Shown here one piece after another: positions 33,509 to 42,004 of a stretch of DNA of 64,000 nucleotides. The DNA is from Geothermobacter ehrlichii. GTDB lineage: Bacteria > Desulfobacterota > Desulfuromonadia > Desulfuromonadales > Geothermobacteraceae. Under the pieces are notes generated by a model. It ran no database searches, had not been told where the DNA came from, and worked only from the letters and a program-made list of their open reading frames with translations. Within the stretch, counting starts at the first letter, position 1; every line of letters starts with the position of its first letter. A program made the position numbers and the translations under genes. The stretch spans positions 48,034-112,033 of the forward strand of contig NZ_VNIB01000012.1 in the NCBI RefSeq assembly GCF_008124615.1. Direction: 5' to 3'.

Positions 33509-33620
33509 GACCCGCCTCGTCCACCACCTCTTCCTGCCGCAATTGCCGAAGCAGCGCACTCCTGAAGATTTCCAGGACGCGGGCGTGCTTGGCCCTGGCC
33601 TGCTCCTCGGGTAAGCTCAA
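33501..33620 (-). CDS. Possible 39-residue protein translationally coupled to trfA
   Basis: A frame from TTG at 33620 to TGA at 33501-33503 gives a helical peptide with 'PEEQARAKHARVLEIFRSALL' and 'RQEEVVDEAGHG'. Its stop overlaps the trfA start (ATGGGTGA), a typical coupling arrangement. The start codon is weak and no ribosome site is seen, so the frame could be chance. Confidence 0.35.
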   Translation of the reverse strand: MSLPEEQARAKHARVLEIFRSALLRQLRQEEVVDEAGHG

Positions 33621-33639
33621 AAAGCTGAAAGAGGCTTTG

Positions 33640-33848
33640 TAGTCACACGAATGTGTGGTATTTTCCGTGACGTTCCCCATTTTTCGTGACTAACAACCGA
33701 CACGTCAGCACATGGAATATGGGCAACCACAAAAACACAAAGCAAGACCACCATAAAGAGTGATGACCCACGCGTGCTAGTTGTAAACCACTTATTATTG
33801 TGTGTCAACACTCCAAATGGTGGCTAGCCACTTTTTTTGGAGGACACC
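33640..33848. promoter_or_regulatory. Divergent control region between trfA and the S24 repressor
   Basis: Sequence elements seen: palindrome CACAC-GAAT-GTGTG (33644-33657), direct repeats TTCCGTGAC (33663-33671) and TTTCGTGAC (33682-33690), and a perfect 12-bp palindrome GTGGCTAGCCAC (33820-33831) just before the repressor's ribosome site TTGGAGG. On the minus strand TTGACA (from 33809) with TACAAC 17 bases on is a fair promoter towards trfA. The repressor is likely to act here. Confidence 0.55.
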
Positions 33849-34493
33849 ATGAGCACCCTTGGTGAAAGAATCAGGGAGCTGCGCGGCGACATGCAGCAGG
33901 TCGAGCTTGCGCGGCGATTGGAGATACACCCGAATACGCTGATGCGATACGAAAAAGGAGGGGCCAGCCCAGACGTTTCTTTCCTGCAGAAACTCCTGGA
34001 GATATTCCCGAACACAAGCCCTGCGTGGCTCCTTACGGGCATTGGAGACAAGGAAAGATCGGAACCCTTGCCAGAAGGGTTCACCCTGTTCCCAAGATAT
34101 GAAATTTCAGCGGGGGCAGGCCCCGGACGTTTGGTTGGAAGCGAACAAGTTGTGGATTTCGTTGCCTTCAAAGACGACTGGGTTATCAACTACCTGCGCG
34201 TTCCTCGACAACACCTGGCGCTACTGACTGTCAAGGGGGACAGCATGTCCCCAACCCTGAACGACGGGGATCTCATTCTGGTTGATATGCGGGCCTCCAG
34301 GCTGGAGGACAGCGCCGTCTATGTCCTCGAATTCGAGGATGCGCTGCTGGTAAAGAGGATTCAGAGAAAACTGGACGGAACGGTTGTCGTCAAAAGCGAC
34401 AACCCCCTTTACGAGCCGGAGATTCTGAAGAAGGACCAGGCGGAAGCCCTGCGGATTGTTGGCCGGGTCGTATGGACGGGGAAAAAGCTCTGA
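33849..34493 (+). CDS. CI/LexA-type repressor with S24 self-cleavage domain
   Basis: A 214-residue protein. The N-terminal HTH (residues ~4-60) has 'GERIRELRGDMQQVELARRLEI'-type XRE helices. The C-terminal half is a peptidase S24 domain with the catalytic serine in 'VKGDSMSPTLNDGDLILVD' and the lysine in 'DALLVKRIQRKLDG'; the cleavage region is 'ISAGAGPGRL'. Such repressors cut themselves when RecA is activated, which links element release to DNA damage. The start at 33849 follows GGAGGACACC. It faces away from trfA across an operator-rich gap. Confidence 0.92.
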   Translation: MSTLGERIRELRGDMQQVELARRLEIHPNTLMRYEKGGASPDVSFLQKLLEIFPNTSPAWLLTGIGDKERSEPLPEGFTLFPRYEISAGAGPGRLVGSEQVVDFVAFKDDWVINYLRVPRQHLALLTVKGDSMSPTLNDGDLILVDMRASRLEDSAVYVLEFEDALLVKRIQRKLDGTVVVKSDNPLYEPEILKKDQAEALRIVGRVVWTGKKL

Positions 34494-34759
34494 GTCCAGA
34501 ATGGACAATGAACATGGCTACGCCTTCACCGTCCGAAATGGACAACGGAAGGATCGCTAAACAGGAAAATCCATTCTCCATGTTCATGCTGGACAGAAGG
34601 AAAGAGCTGCCCACTATTTCTGGTGGTCGCCCACTAGAATTGCAAGTCGGCAAAAGAGGGTGCGCTGCCCCCGTCTTTACACAGGACGGCATAATGGGAT
34701 TGTGAGTCTTGACGCTACCGAAGGCGGAACCTGGCATTACCTTCGGGCAGGGAGACACC
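34494..34759. other. Short intergenic stretch with inverted repeat
   Basis: ATGAACATGG (34508-34517) and CCATGTTCAT (34578-34587) form an inverted repeat. A short open frame (to 34705) crosses it but has no ribosome site and an unlikely composition, so no gene is called. Confidence 0.4.
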
Positions 34760-34987
34760 ATGAAAGTCACCGTCAAAGGACGGGTCACCATCTCCAGGCG
34801 CGTGCGGGAAAAGCTGGGCATCCGTGCGTCCGAGGAAGTGGAGTTCATCGAAGAGCGGGGCCGCGTCTACATCGTCAAAAGCGAATCCCGCAGGCAAAAG
34901 AAGGGCAAGTTCGCCCAAATGCGCGGCACCGCCACGGCAAAGATGAGCACCGAGGACATCATGGGCCTCACTCGGAGGGACATGTGA
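34760..34987 (+). CDS. AbrB/MazE-type antitoxin
   Basis: A 75-residue protein with a swapped-hairpin AbrB domain: 'MKVTVKGRVTISRRVREKLGI' and 'VEFIEERGRVYIVK'. The tail 'QMRGTATAKMSTEDIMGLTRRDM' is the type that wraps a PIN toxin. The start at 34760 follows GGAGACACC. Its stop overlaps the GTG start of a PIN-domain gene that is broken by a frameshift. It may now act alone as a regulator. Confidence 0.88.
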   Translation: MKVTVKGRVTISRRVREKLGIRASEEVEFIEERGRVYIVKSESRRQKKGKFAQMRGTATAKMSTEDIMGLTRRDM

Positions 34988-35165
34988 GTGGGGTTCTGGT
35001 CGATTCCAGTGTCATTCTCGACCTGGTGACCACCCCCGCTGGGCGGAATGGTCCGAACGGATGCTCGACATCCACGACCGAAGAGGGCCGCTGTATATCA
35101 ACGACATCATGGCACCTCCGCAAGGAAACCTCTGGCTTCAGTCAGGGGTTGTTTACCACGCCTGA
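34984..35165 (+). pseudogene. Broken PIN-domain (VapC-type) toxin
   Basis: From the GTG at 34984 the frame reads 'VSGVLVDSSVILDLVTT' with the first catalytic Asp of a PIN domain. After the C-run at about 35034-35038 the homology continues in another frame: 'WAEWSERMLDIHDRRGPLYINDI'. It then breaks off at 'MAPPQGN' before the rest of the domain (about 90 residues missing). The toxin cannot be functional. It overlaps the antitoxin stop (ATGTGA), the normal operon form. Confidence 0.85.
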
Positions 35166-35174
35166 AACCACACC

Positions 35175-36668
35175 ATGAACGTAGGCATCTGGATCAGAGT
35201 CTCAACCGAAGACCAGGCCCGTGGCGAATCCCCGAAGAACCACGAGGCCCGCGCCCGCATGTACGCCGAAATCAAGGGCTGGCAGGTTGTGGAGATTTAC
35301 GACTTGTCGGGAGTGTCGGGCAAGGAGGTTTCCTCTCACCCGGAAGCCCAGCGCATGTTCGCTGATGTCGCTTCAGGCAAGATCAAGGGCCTGATCTTCT
35401 CGAAACTGGCCCGGCTCGCAAGGAATACCCGAGAACTGCTCGAATTCTCTGACTTCTTCCAGAAGCACGACGCCGACCTGATCAGTCTGGAAGAATCTCT
35501 CGACACTTCCACGCCGGCCGGTCGGCTGCTCTACACTGTGATCGGCGCCCTGGCCCAATGGGAAAGGGAAGAAATCTCCGCCCGCGTCGCCGCTTCCGTC
35601 CCAATCCGTGCCAGGCAGGGCAAGCCAACAGGGGGCATCGGCCCGTTCGGTTACATGTGGAAGGACAGGCGGCTCGTCCCCAATCCCGAAGAAGCACCTG
35701 TCGTCAAGCGGGCCTTTGAACTCTACCTGTCTCTTGGGCGACTCAAGGCCGTTTGTGCCCAACTCAAGAAAGAAGGCTACAAGGCCCGCAAGAGTGATTT
35801 TAGTCCAGTGACCCTCAAACGTGTCCTCACCGACACCACCTACAAGGGCCTGCGCCGAGCCAACTACAGCAAAAGAAGGGGCGACAAGAAATCCTGGGTC
35901 CTCAAGCCGAAAGAAGAGTGGGTCTACGCCGAAGTAGAGCCTCTGGTTGACCAGGATACCTGGGAAACCGTTAACGCCCTATTGGCAGCGCGGGCCAAAT
36001 CGTCCCCAGGTTCAGTACCGAAACGCAGCCGCTATCTGTTCGGCGGAAAACTGGCCTGCTCCTGTGGCACCAAAATGTATGTTGCTCCCTACAATGGGAT
36101 GAAGATTCCCCGCTATCGCTGCCGTACCTGCCACACCAAGCTGAACGAGGATGTCATTGAGAAACACTTTTTGGAAATCCTCAACACCCTGATAGTCAAG
36201 CCGGAAGAGTTGAAAGCAAACCAGGACGTGGCCGAAGAGCAGGCAGAACTGGAAAACCGTCTGGAACTTCTGAAAAAGGAACTGCGGCGTATCGACACAA
36301 GGATCGACGCCCTGGTTGACCTGGTGGCGGATAAGAGCATCGACCGGCGCATCTTCACGGAGCGTTTTCTGCCGCTGAAAGAGCGCAAGGAGAAAATCCA
36401 GGATGAACTGCCGAGGATACAGGCAGAGATCGATCACCTCAAAACGAGCTCGACCGCCAAAGACTACCTGATCGACAAGGCGACAACATTCGCCGGCATG
36501 TGGCCTGTTCTCACATACGAAGAAAGACGAAAGCTGGTTGATGAGCTTGTCGCAAGCGTTGAAATACAAAAGGAAAAACTGCACTTCACTCTGACCTATA
36601 CCCCTCCCTTCAGGGCACTTGGTAAAGGGGCACACAACCCCAGGGATTCATGGCGGCAACCAGCATGA
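35175..36668 (+). CDS. Large serine recombinase (integrase of the element)
   Basis: A 497-residue large serine recombinase. The catalytic domain (residues 1-150) has the nucleophile Ser10 in '[12 protein letters not shown]', '[15 protein letters not shown]' and '[22 protein letters not shown]'. The recombinase domain spans ~160-290. A zinc ribbon has Cys pairs in '[10 protein letters not shown]' and '[10 protein letters not shown]' (about residues 295-325), and a coiled coil spans ~345-430. It catalyses integration and, with a directionality factor, excision. Its frame runs over the attachment site: the last eight codons after ~36641 and the stop lie in comM DNA, so its C-terminus depends on where it is integrated. 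Confidence 0.95.
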   Translation: MNVGIWIRVSTEDQARGESPKNHEARARMYAEIKGWQVVEIYDLSGVSGKEVSSHPEAQRMFADVASGKIKGLIFSKLARLARNTRELLEFSDFFQKHDADLISLEESLDTSTPAGRLLYTVIGALAQWEREEISARVAASVPIRARQGKPTGGIGPFGYMWKDRRLVPNPEEAPVVKRAFELYLSLGRLKAVCAQLKKEGYKARKSDFSPVTLKRVLTDTTYKGLRRANYSKRRGDKKSWVLKPKEEWVYAEVEPLVDQDTWETVNALLAARAKSSPGSVPKRSRYLFGGKLACSCGTKMYVAPYNGMKIPRYRCRTCHTKLNEDVIEKHFLEILNTLIVKPEELKANQDVAEEQAELENRLELLKKELRRIDTRIDALVDLVADKSIDRRIFTERFLPLKERKEKIQDELPRIQAEIDHLKTSSTAKDYLIDKATTFAGMWPVLTYEERRKLVDELVASVEIQKEKLHFTLTYTPPFRALGKGAHNPRDSWRQPA

Positions 36669-37695
36669 AATCGGCCGGATAGGTCAGGGTGCTGGCGGCG
36701 CGGCTGATGGTGACCTGGCCGTCTTCGAGCGGCTGGCGCAGCATCTCCAGCACGTTCTTCTTGAACTCCGGCAGTTCGTCCAGAAAGAGGACGCCCCGGT
36801 GGGCCAGGGAGACTTCGCCCGGCTTGGGATAGGTGCCGCCGCCGATCAGCCCGGCGTCGGAAATGGTGTGGTGCGGGTGCCGGAAGGGGCGGCGGTCGAG
36901 CAGTGCCCGGTTGCCGGGCAGCAGGCCGACAATCGAGTGGATTTTGCTCGCCTCCAGTGCCTCCTCGAAATTGAGCGGCGGCAGAATGGAGGGGACCCGG
37001 CGGGCGAGCATGGTCTTGCCGGAACCAGGTGGGCCGACCAGCAAAACATTGTGGCCGCCGGCCGCGGCGACTTCCAGGGCACGCTTGGCGCGTTCCTGGC
37101 CGGCAACTTCGGCGAAGTCCTCGCCGCCTGCCGGGCCGGGGACCGTCGGCTCGGAAGCGGTCTGGTGCGCGGGGGCGAGCTGGAGGTCGCCGTTGAGAAA
37201 ATCGACCACCTGGCCCAGGGTGCGCACACCGTAGACGGGGGCTTTGAGGGCGATGGCGCCTTCGCCGACATTCTCCTCGGGGAGGATCATGCCGTCGATA
37301 TCCCAGCTGCGGGCGGCGACGGCGACCGGAAGCACTCCCTTGACCGGCCGTACGCGACCGTCGAGGGAGAGTTCGCCGAGCAGCACGTGGCGGCCGGCGC
37401 GCTCGCTTTTCACCACGCCGGTGGCGCACAGCAGGCCGATGGCCATCGGCAGGTCGAAGGCGGCGCCGTCCTTCTTGATGTCGGCCGGCGCGAGGTTGAT
37501 GGTGATGCGGCGGGCGGGAAATTCGTAGCCCGAGTTCTTGATCGCCGATTTGACGCGGTCCTTGCTTTCCTTGACGGCGCCTTCCGGCAGGCCGACGGTG
37601 GCGAACTGGGGCAGGCCCTGGGCGATGTCGACCTCGACCTCGACGGGATAGGCGTCGATGCCGAGCAGGGCGCCGGAAGTGATTCTGGCGAGCAT
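36610..37695 (-). pseudogene. comM: comM (YifB family AAA+ protein), cut by the element
   Basis: The first 351 codons of comM remain: a Lon-like N-terminal domain ('[21 protein letters not shown]', '[18 protein letters not shown]'), Walker A '[14 protein letters not shown]' and Walker B '[11 protein letters not shown]'. Homology ends at 'MLVAAMNP'; ten foreign residues follow before a stop at 36610. The family is about 500 residues long, so roughly 150 C-terminal residues are lost on this side. ComM is a hexameric helicase that extends heteroduplex during natural transformation. The start at 37695 has GGAGGGG upstream. Confidence 0.92.
36630..36650. other. Attachment junction (right end of element in comM)
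   Basis: Reading comM on the minus strand, the family's conserved 'MNP' ends at 36643 and normally continues with a Cys-Pro-Cys-Gly run; here it continues '[10 protein letters not shown]' and stops. The crossover therefore lies at about 36639-36645, where the sequence is CCCCAGGG. The recombinase ends 25 bases beyond. Confidence 0.8.
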
Positions 37696-37825
37696 GGATT
37701 CCCCTCCTGGGATGGCGTGCGGTCGTCTATGACCAAGGCCAAAGATAAACGGAAATACCGGAATCGGCAAGGGACAGGATGAAAACCGGTTAAGGGGGAG
37801 GGGAGAGAAAGTCGGCAAAGGTAAA

Positions 37826-37862
37826 GGGCGAAAGGGAGCGGAGTTGCATCTCCCTTTCGCCC
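37826..37862. terminator. Strong hairpin between comM and trxB
   Basis: GGGCGAAAGGGAG (37826-37838) and its exact complement CTCCCTTTCGCCC (37850-37862), 11-base loop. It follows the trxB stop by 26 bases on the minus strand. There is no long T-tract, only CCCTTTACCTTTG. Confidence 0.6.
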
Positions 37863-37888
37863 TTCGCCCTTTGCGGTCTCTGGTCTTT

Positions 37889-38824
37889 TTACGCGTTGTT
37901 CAGTTCGTCGATGTATTTTTCGGCGACGATGGCCGCCACGGCGCCGTCGCCGACGGCGGTGGCGATCTGCTTCAGGATCTTCTTGCGCACGTCGCCGGCG
38001 GCGAAGACGCCGGGAATGGAAGTGCGGCAGTCGGCGTCGGTGAGAATGTGGCCGTCCGGGTCGAGTTCGAGGATGTCGGCAAGGAAGTTGGCCTTGGGCG
38101 TGACGCCGATGGCGACGAACAGGCCCTGCAGCGGCAGGTCGCGGACTTCGCCGCTGCGGGTGTCGCGCAGCTCGACCGAGGTCATGCCGGACGAATCGCC
38201 CTTGACTTCCTGTACCACCTGGTTCCAGAGCACCTCGATCTTGTCGTTGGCGAAAATGCGGTCCTGCAGCACCTTGGTGGCGCGCAGGCTGTCACGCCGG
38301 TGAATCAGGTAGACCTTGCTGGCAAAGCGGGTGAGAAAGAGCGCTTCTTCGACGGCGGTGTCGCCGCCGCCGACGATGGCGATCGTCTGGTCGCGGAAGA
38401 AAGCGCCATCGCAGGTGGCGCAGTAGGAAACGCCGCGGCCGGTGAATTCGGCCTCGCCAGGGACATCGAGTTTGCTTGGTTCAGCGCCGGTGGTAATGAT
38501 GACTGCCCGGGCGCGCACCTCCCGGTCGTCGACGGTCAGGACCTTCTCCACGCCTTCGACCCGCAGCGCGGTCACCTCGCCGGTGGTGGTTTCGAGGCCG
38601 AATTCCTGGCAGTGTTCCTGAAAGCGCATCATCAGTTCGGGACCGTCAATGCCGCCCGGAAAGCCGGGATAGTTCTCGACTTTGGTGGTGGTCATCACCT
38701 GGCCGCCCATGATCATCCGTTCGATCAGCAGGGTCTTGAGCCGGGCGCGCGAGCAGTAGAGGCCGGCGGTCAGCCCGGCCGGGCCGCCGCCGATGATGAC
38801 GACGTCGTAAAGGGTATCGTTCAT
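37889..38824 (-). CDS. trxB: Thioredoxin reductase
   Basis: A 311-residue flavoenzyme that passes electrons from NADPH to thioredoxin. FAD site '[16 protein letters not shown]' at residue 8, redox pair Cys135-Cys138 in '[11 protein letters not shown]', NAD(P) site '[14 protein letters not shown]' near 152, and the closing 'GVFAAGDV' FAD motif near 275 are all present. The length is typical. The start at 38824 follows AGGAG. It stands alone between comM and a small membrane-protein gene in the opposite direction. Confidence 0.95.
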   Translation of the reverse strand: MNDTLYDVVIIGGGPAGLTAGLYCSRARLKTLLIERMIMGGQVMTTTKVENYPGFPGGIDGPELMMRFQEHCQEFGLETTTGEVTALRVEGVEKVLTVDDREVRARAVIITTGAEPSKLDVPGEAEFTGRGVSYCATCDGAFFRDQTIAIVGGGDTAVEEALFLTRFASKVYLIHRRDSLRATKVLQDRIFANDKIEVLWNQVVQEVKGDSSGMTSVELRDTRSGEVRDLPLQGLFVAIGVTPKANFLADILELDPDGHILTDADCRTSIPGVFAAGDVRKKILKQIATAVGDGAVAAIVAEKYIDELNNA

Positions 38825-38943
38825 GACTGGGAACTCCTGGAAGTGAAATCGAGGCAATGTACCACAGGCGTCCGGCCTTGGGAACCGCCGGCGGCGGGAT
38901 GCCCATTGACGAACGGTCGGGCGGGCTGTAGCCTTGGGGCGTT

Positions 38944-39297
38944 ATGAAAAGAGTGCGCCGTTTTCTGCTCTGGAGCCTGGTCTTTCTGGCGCTGCTGGCC
39001 GGATTCGACCAGCTTGTGCTGCGAATGCCCGCTGCCGGCGGCCCGCTGCAGGTGGTTCAGTCCTTCTATCGCGATTTTCGCGCCCGCCTGTTCGCCCTGG
39101 TTTCTTCAGGTGCCCCGAAGTCCATCGATCAGGTCATCGACCGGGCCGCAGACACCGCTGAGCAGGCGCCGGCCGGCCTTGCGCGCAAAGGTCCCCGCTA
39201 TCTCTACGTCGACGACCGCGGCACCCTCCAATTCGCCGATTCCCTGGACGATATCCCGCAATCTTTCCGCTCTTCGGCCCAGAAACTCGAGAAATGA
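38944..39297 (+). CDS. Hypothetical small membrane-anchored protein
   Basis: A 117-residue protein with an N-terminal membrane anchor (about residues 8-24) and a small soluble part ending 'YLYVDDRGTLQFADSLDDIPQSF'. That end resembles the DUF4124-like 'Y-x-x-D-x-x-G-x-x-x-F' pattern seen in small envelope proteins. No clear ribosome site lies before the ATG. No role is known. Confidence 0.65.
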   Translation: MKRVRRFLLWSLVFLALLAGFDQLVLRMPAAGGPLQVVQSFYRDFRARLFALVSSGAPKSIDQVIDRAADTAEQAPAGLARKGPRYLYVDDRGTLQFADSLDDIPQSFRSSAQKLEK

Positions 39298-39321
39298 GCT
39301 GCCCGGTTCACCGGTCGCCTG

Positions 39322-40113
39322 TCAGGGCAGGTGTCCGTAGATTTCCGGACGGCGGTCGCGGTAGCAGTTGATCTGTTGCCGGTAATCCTCCATCAGGGCA
39401 TAGTCGAATCTGGCGGTGAGGACAGTGTCGTTTTCGCCGCCTTCGGCCAGAATGTCGCCGCGCGGTTCGATCAGCAGGCTCATTCCGAAAAAGTCGAGCC
39501 TGTCCTGGATGCCGCAGCAGTTGGCGGCGGCGATAAAGAGCTGGTTCTCCATTGCCCGGGCGCGCAGCAGGGTGCGCCAGTGCTCCTGGCGCGGCTTCGG
39601 CCACTCGGCCGGCAGGCAGATGATCTCGGCGCCGTCCAGGGCCAGCTTGCGGAAGAGCTCGGGAAAGCGAAGATCGTAGCAGATCGCCACGCCCAGCCGT
39701 CCGGCGCTGGTCTGCACCACCAGGGTTGTGTCGCCGGCGGTCAGGAACCGGTCTTCGCGCATGGTCGAAAAGAGATGCAGCTTGCGGTAGGTGCCGACCA
39801 CCTCCCCCCGGTCGATGACGTAGGCGGTATTGTAGATGGCGTCCCCCTGCCGTTCGGGCAGGCTGCCGACCAGTACCATGCCGGTTTCCCGGCTCAGCCG
39901 GCCGATTCTGTCGACCACCTCCGGGGTGGCCAGGGCCAGTTCCGGCAGCCGCCGGTAATCGTAGCCGCAGCTCCACATTTCCGGCAGAACGGCCAGCTGG
40001 GCGCCCTGGTCGGCGGCCTGGCGGATGGCGGCTTCCGCCTTTTTCAGATTTGTTTTAATTTCCCCCAGCGCGATGTTGAACTGCAGGCAGGAGGCGATGG
40101 TGCAAGCTTGCAT
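39322..40113 (-). CDS. Carbon-nitrogen hydrolase (nitrilase superfamily)
   Basis: A 263-residue member of the nitrilase superfamily with its Glu-Lys-Cys triad: Glu45 in 'AVLPEMWSCGY', Lys111 in 'TYRKLHLF' and Cys145 in 'AICYDLRFPEL'. It lacks extra domains. The substrate may be an omega-amidase type compound (2-oxoglutaramate or similar) or a damaged metabolite such as deaminated glutathione; the sequence alone does not decide. It is a single gene that converges on the small membrane-protein gene. Confidence 0.9.
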   Translation of the reverse strand: MQACTIASCLQFNIALGEIKTNLKKAEAAIRQAADQGAQLAVLPEMWSCGYDYRRLPELALATPEVVDRIGRLSRETGMVLVGSLPERQGDAIYNTAYVIDRGEVVGTYRKLHLFSTMREDRFLTAGDTTLVVQTSAGRLGVAICYDLRFPELFRKLALDGAEIICLPAEWPKPRQEHWRTLLRARAMENQLFIAAANCCGIQDRLDFFGMSLLIEPRGDILAEGGENDTVLTARFDYALMEDYRQQINCYRDRRPEIYGHLP

Positions 40114-40278
40114 GAAGTCTCCCCTTTTTTATGCCAAAACACTGTTTCCAATCGGTAGGCGACGAGAAGGTCGCCAGACTTGTCCGGGCATTATAGACAA
40201 ACGGCTGTTGGCTCACAAGTCCCCTTGAAAACCGGATTTTCTTGACTCGCCCCGGGGGCGGTGCTACAAAACAAGGCG

Positions 40279-40388
40279 TTTTACGTCGCTGTTCGGAGGG
40301 CGTAAAATAGTCTTTTGTCCTCTGGGCGCTTTTCACCAACAGTTTAAAAAGACAAAAAGATCAGGCCACGCCTGACCAGGAGGAGTGA
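40279..40388 (+). promoter_or_regulatory. Structured leader of nhaD
   Basis: Three hairpins lie in about 110 bases before the start: TTTTACG (40279-40285) with CGTAAAA (40301-40307); GTCTTTT (40310-40316) with AAAAGAC (40347-40353); and TCAGGC (40361-40366) with GCCTGA (40370-40375), which ends two bases before the ribosome site AGGAGGAG. Such order suggests leader-based control, perhaps by ion or pH sensing; no known riboswitch class is recognised with certainty. Confidence 0.45.
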
Positions 40389-41837
40389 GTGAAGCATCTT
40401 CTGTTGATGGTTGTGCTGTTTCTGCTCGGAGTTTCACCGGCTTTCGCCAGCGAAGGCGGGGGTATTCAGATCAACATGTCGCTGGCGGACAGCGGCTACG
40501 GCTATCTGGCTCTCGTGATCTTCATTGCCGCCTACATGCTGGTCATTTTGGAAGAGCGCGTCCATTTGCGCAAGAGCAAGCCAGTGCTGCTGGGGGCGGG
40601 CATCATCTGGATTCTGGTCTCCCTGGCCTATGGCTCCTTGGGCGACCATCACACGCCCGAGGTGGCCATCCGCCACAACCTGATCGAATATGTCGAGCTC
40701 TTCCTCTTTCTGCTCTCGGCCATGACCTACATCAACGCCCTGACCGAGCGTAACGTCTTTCAGGCGCTCAGGTCCTGGCTGGTGCTCAGGGGCTTCACCC
40801 TGCGTACGGTCTTCTGGATTACCGGCCTGCTGTCTTTTCTCATTTCGCCGATCGCCGACAACCTGACGACAGCGCTGCTGATGGGAGCGGTGGTCATGGC
40901 GGTGGCGCGCGACAACGTCAAGTTTGTCGTCGTCGCCTGCATCAACATTGTCGTCGGCGCCAACGCCGGCGGGGCTTTTTCGCCCTTCGGCGACATCACC
41001 ACCCTGATGGTCTGGCAGAAGGGCAAGGTCGATTTCGTCGAGTTTTTCGCCATCTTCGTTCCTTCGCTGGTCAACTGGCTGATCCCGGCCCTGATCATGA
41101 GCTTCGCCGTTTCCAAGGAGCGTCCGGAAACCCATGGCGAAATGGTGAAGATGAAGCTGGGTGCTCGACGCATCATGTTCCTGTTCATGATGACCATCGT
41201 CACCGCCGTCTGCTTTCACCAGTATCTCAACCTGCCGCCGGCGGTCGGCATGATGCTCGGCCTCGGCTATCTCAGCTTTTTCGGCTTCTACCTGCGCCGC
41301 AAGGAAGAACGCACCATCGCCTCCGGCGACAATCCGCTCGACATCATGGGCCACAATGTCGAGGCCCATGGCCACACGGTTCGCGGATTCGACCTGTTCC
41401 GCAAGGTGGCGAAGGCCGAATGGGATACCCTGCTCTTCTTTTACGGGGTCATCCTCTGCGTCGGTGGTCTGTCGCAGTTCGGCTACCTGATCATGGCCTC
41501 CAACTATTTCTATACCGATCTCGGCCCGACCTGGGCCAATACCCTGGTCGGCATCATGTCGGCGGTGGTCGACAACATCCCGGTGATGTTCGCCGTTCTG
41601 ACCATGGATCCGCACATGTCGCACGGACAGTGGCTGCTGGTCACCCTGACCGCCGGGGTCGGTGGCAGCCTGCTCTCCATCGGTTCGGCGGCCGGCGTCG
41701 GTCTGATGGGGACGGCGCGCGGCATCTACACCTTCGGCCGCCATCTGAAGTGGACCTGGGCCATCGCCCTCGGATACGCCGCCAGCATCTGGCTGCACCT
41801 GATCATCAACGCCAGCCACATGGCCGATTTTCACTGA
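40389..41837 (+). CDS. nhaD: Sodium/proton antiporter, NhaD type
   Basis: A 482-residue integral membrane protein with a signal-like N-terminus ('GVSPAFAS') and about 12 membrane segments. It has the NhaD landmarks 'SPIADNLTTALLMGAVV', 'VGANAGGAFSPFGDITTLMVW' and 'SAVVDNIPVMFAVLTM', where the Asp-Asn pairs belong to the ion path. It exports sodium in exchange for protons, which fits a saline or alkaline habitat. The start is GTG with AGGAGGAG upstream. A strong terminator follows. Confidence 0.93.
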   Translation: MKHLLLMVVLFLLGVSPAFASEGGGIQINMSLADSGYGYLALVIFIAAYMLVILEERVHLRKSKPVLLGAGIIWILVSLAYGSLGDHHTPEVAIRHNLIEYVELFLFLLSAMTYINALTERNVFQALRSWLVLRGFTLRTVFWITGLLSFLISPIADNLTTALLMGAVVMAVARDNVKFVVVACINIVVGANAGGAFSPFGDITTLMVWQKGKVDFVEFFAIFVPSLVNWLIPALIMSFAVSKERPETHGEMVKMKLGARRIMFLFMMTIVTAVCFHQYLNLPPAVGMMLGLGYLSFFGFYLRRKEERTIASGDNPLDIMGHNVEAHGHTVRGFDLFRKVAKAEWDTLLFFYGVILCVGGLSQFGYLIMASNYFYTDLGPTWANTLVGIMSAVVDNIPVMFAVLTMDPHMSHGQWLLVTLTAGVGGSLLSIGSAAGVGLMGTARGIYTFGRHLKWTWAIALGYAASIWLHLIINASHMADFH

Positions 41838-41864
41838 CAGGAAAGAGGGAGAAGGATATTCTGG

Positions 41865-41893
41865 GCGGGAGCCGACAAGGCTCCCGCTTTTTT
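41865..41893 (+). terminator. Rho-independent terminator of nhaD
   Basis: GCGGGAGCC (41865-41873), 5-base loop, GGCTCCCGC (41879-41887), then TTTTTT. Confidence 0.95.
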
Positions 41894-42004
41894 CTTGGTG
41901 CCCGGGGTGGTTCTTTTCCGCCAGTTCGGCGTTGGCTGCCTCTTCGCTTGTGCGGCGTACCGGTCTCTGTTCGCCGACGCGCCCCTGAGGACCACAGACA
42001 GGAC

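Larger units (their letters stand above)
1..36641. mobile_element. Integrated conjugative, plasmid-like element (right part), inserted in comM
   Basis: This span carries an F-type mating-pair-formation operon, an iteron/TrfA replication unit, a ParMR partition pair and, at its right edge, a large serine recombinase that directly abuts a truncated comM. The other half of comM (the C-terminal part, expected on the minus strand) is not in the window, so the left end lies before position 1. Relaxase and coupling protein genes are not seen and would be expected in the missing part. Conjugation genes plus recombinase at an attachment site are the known hallmarks of an ICE; the replication and partition genes are plasmid traits. 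The boundary on the right is read directly from where comM homology stops. Confidence 0.85.

Noticed and set aside
34472..34705. A 77-codon frame after the S24 repressor
   Set aside because: Overlaps the repressor's end, lacks a ribosome site and crosses an inverted repeat; not supported.
36619..37782. A 387-codon rightward frame opposite comM
   Set aside because: Shadow of comM; the minus strand carries all family motifs.
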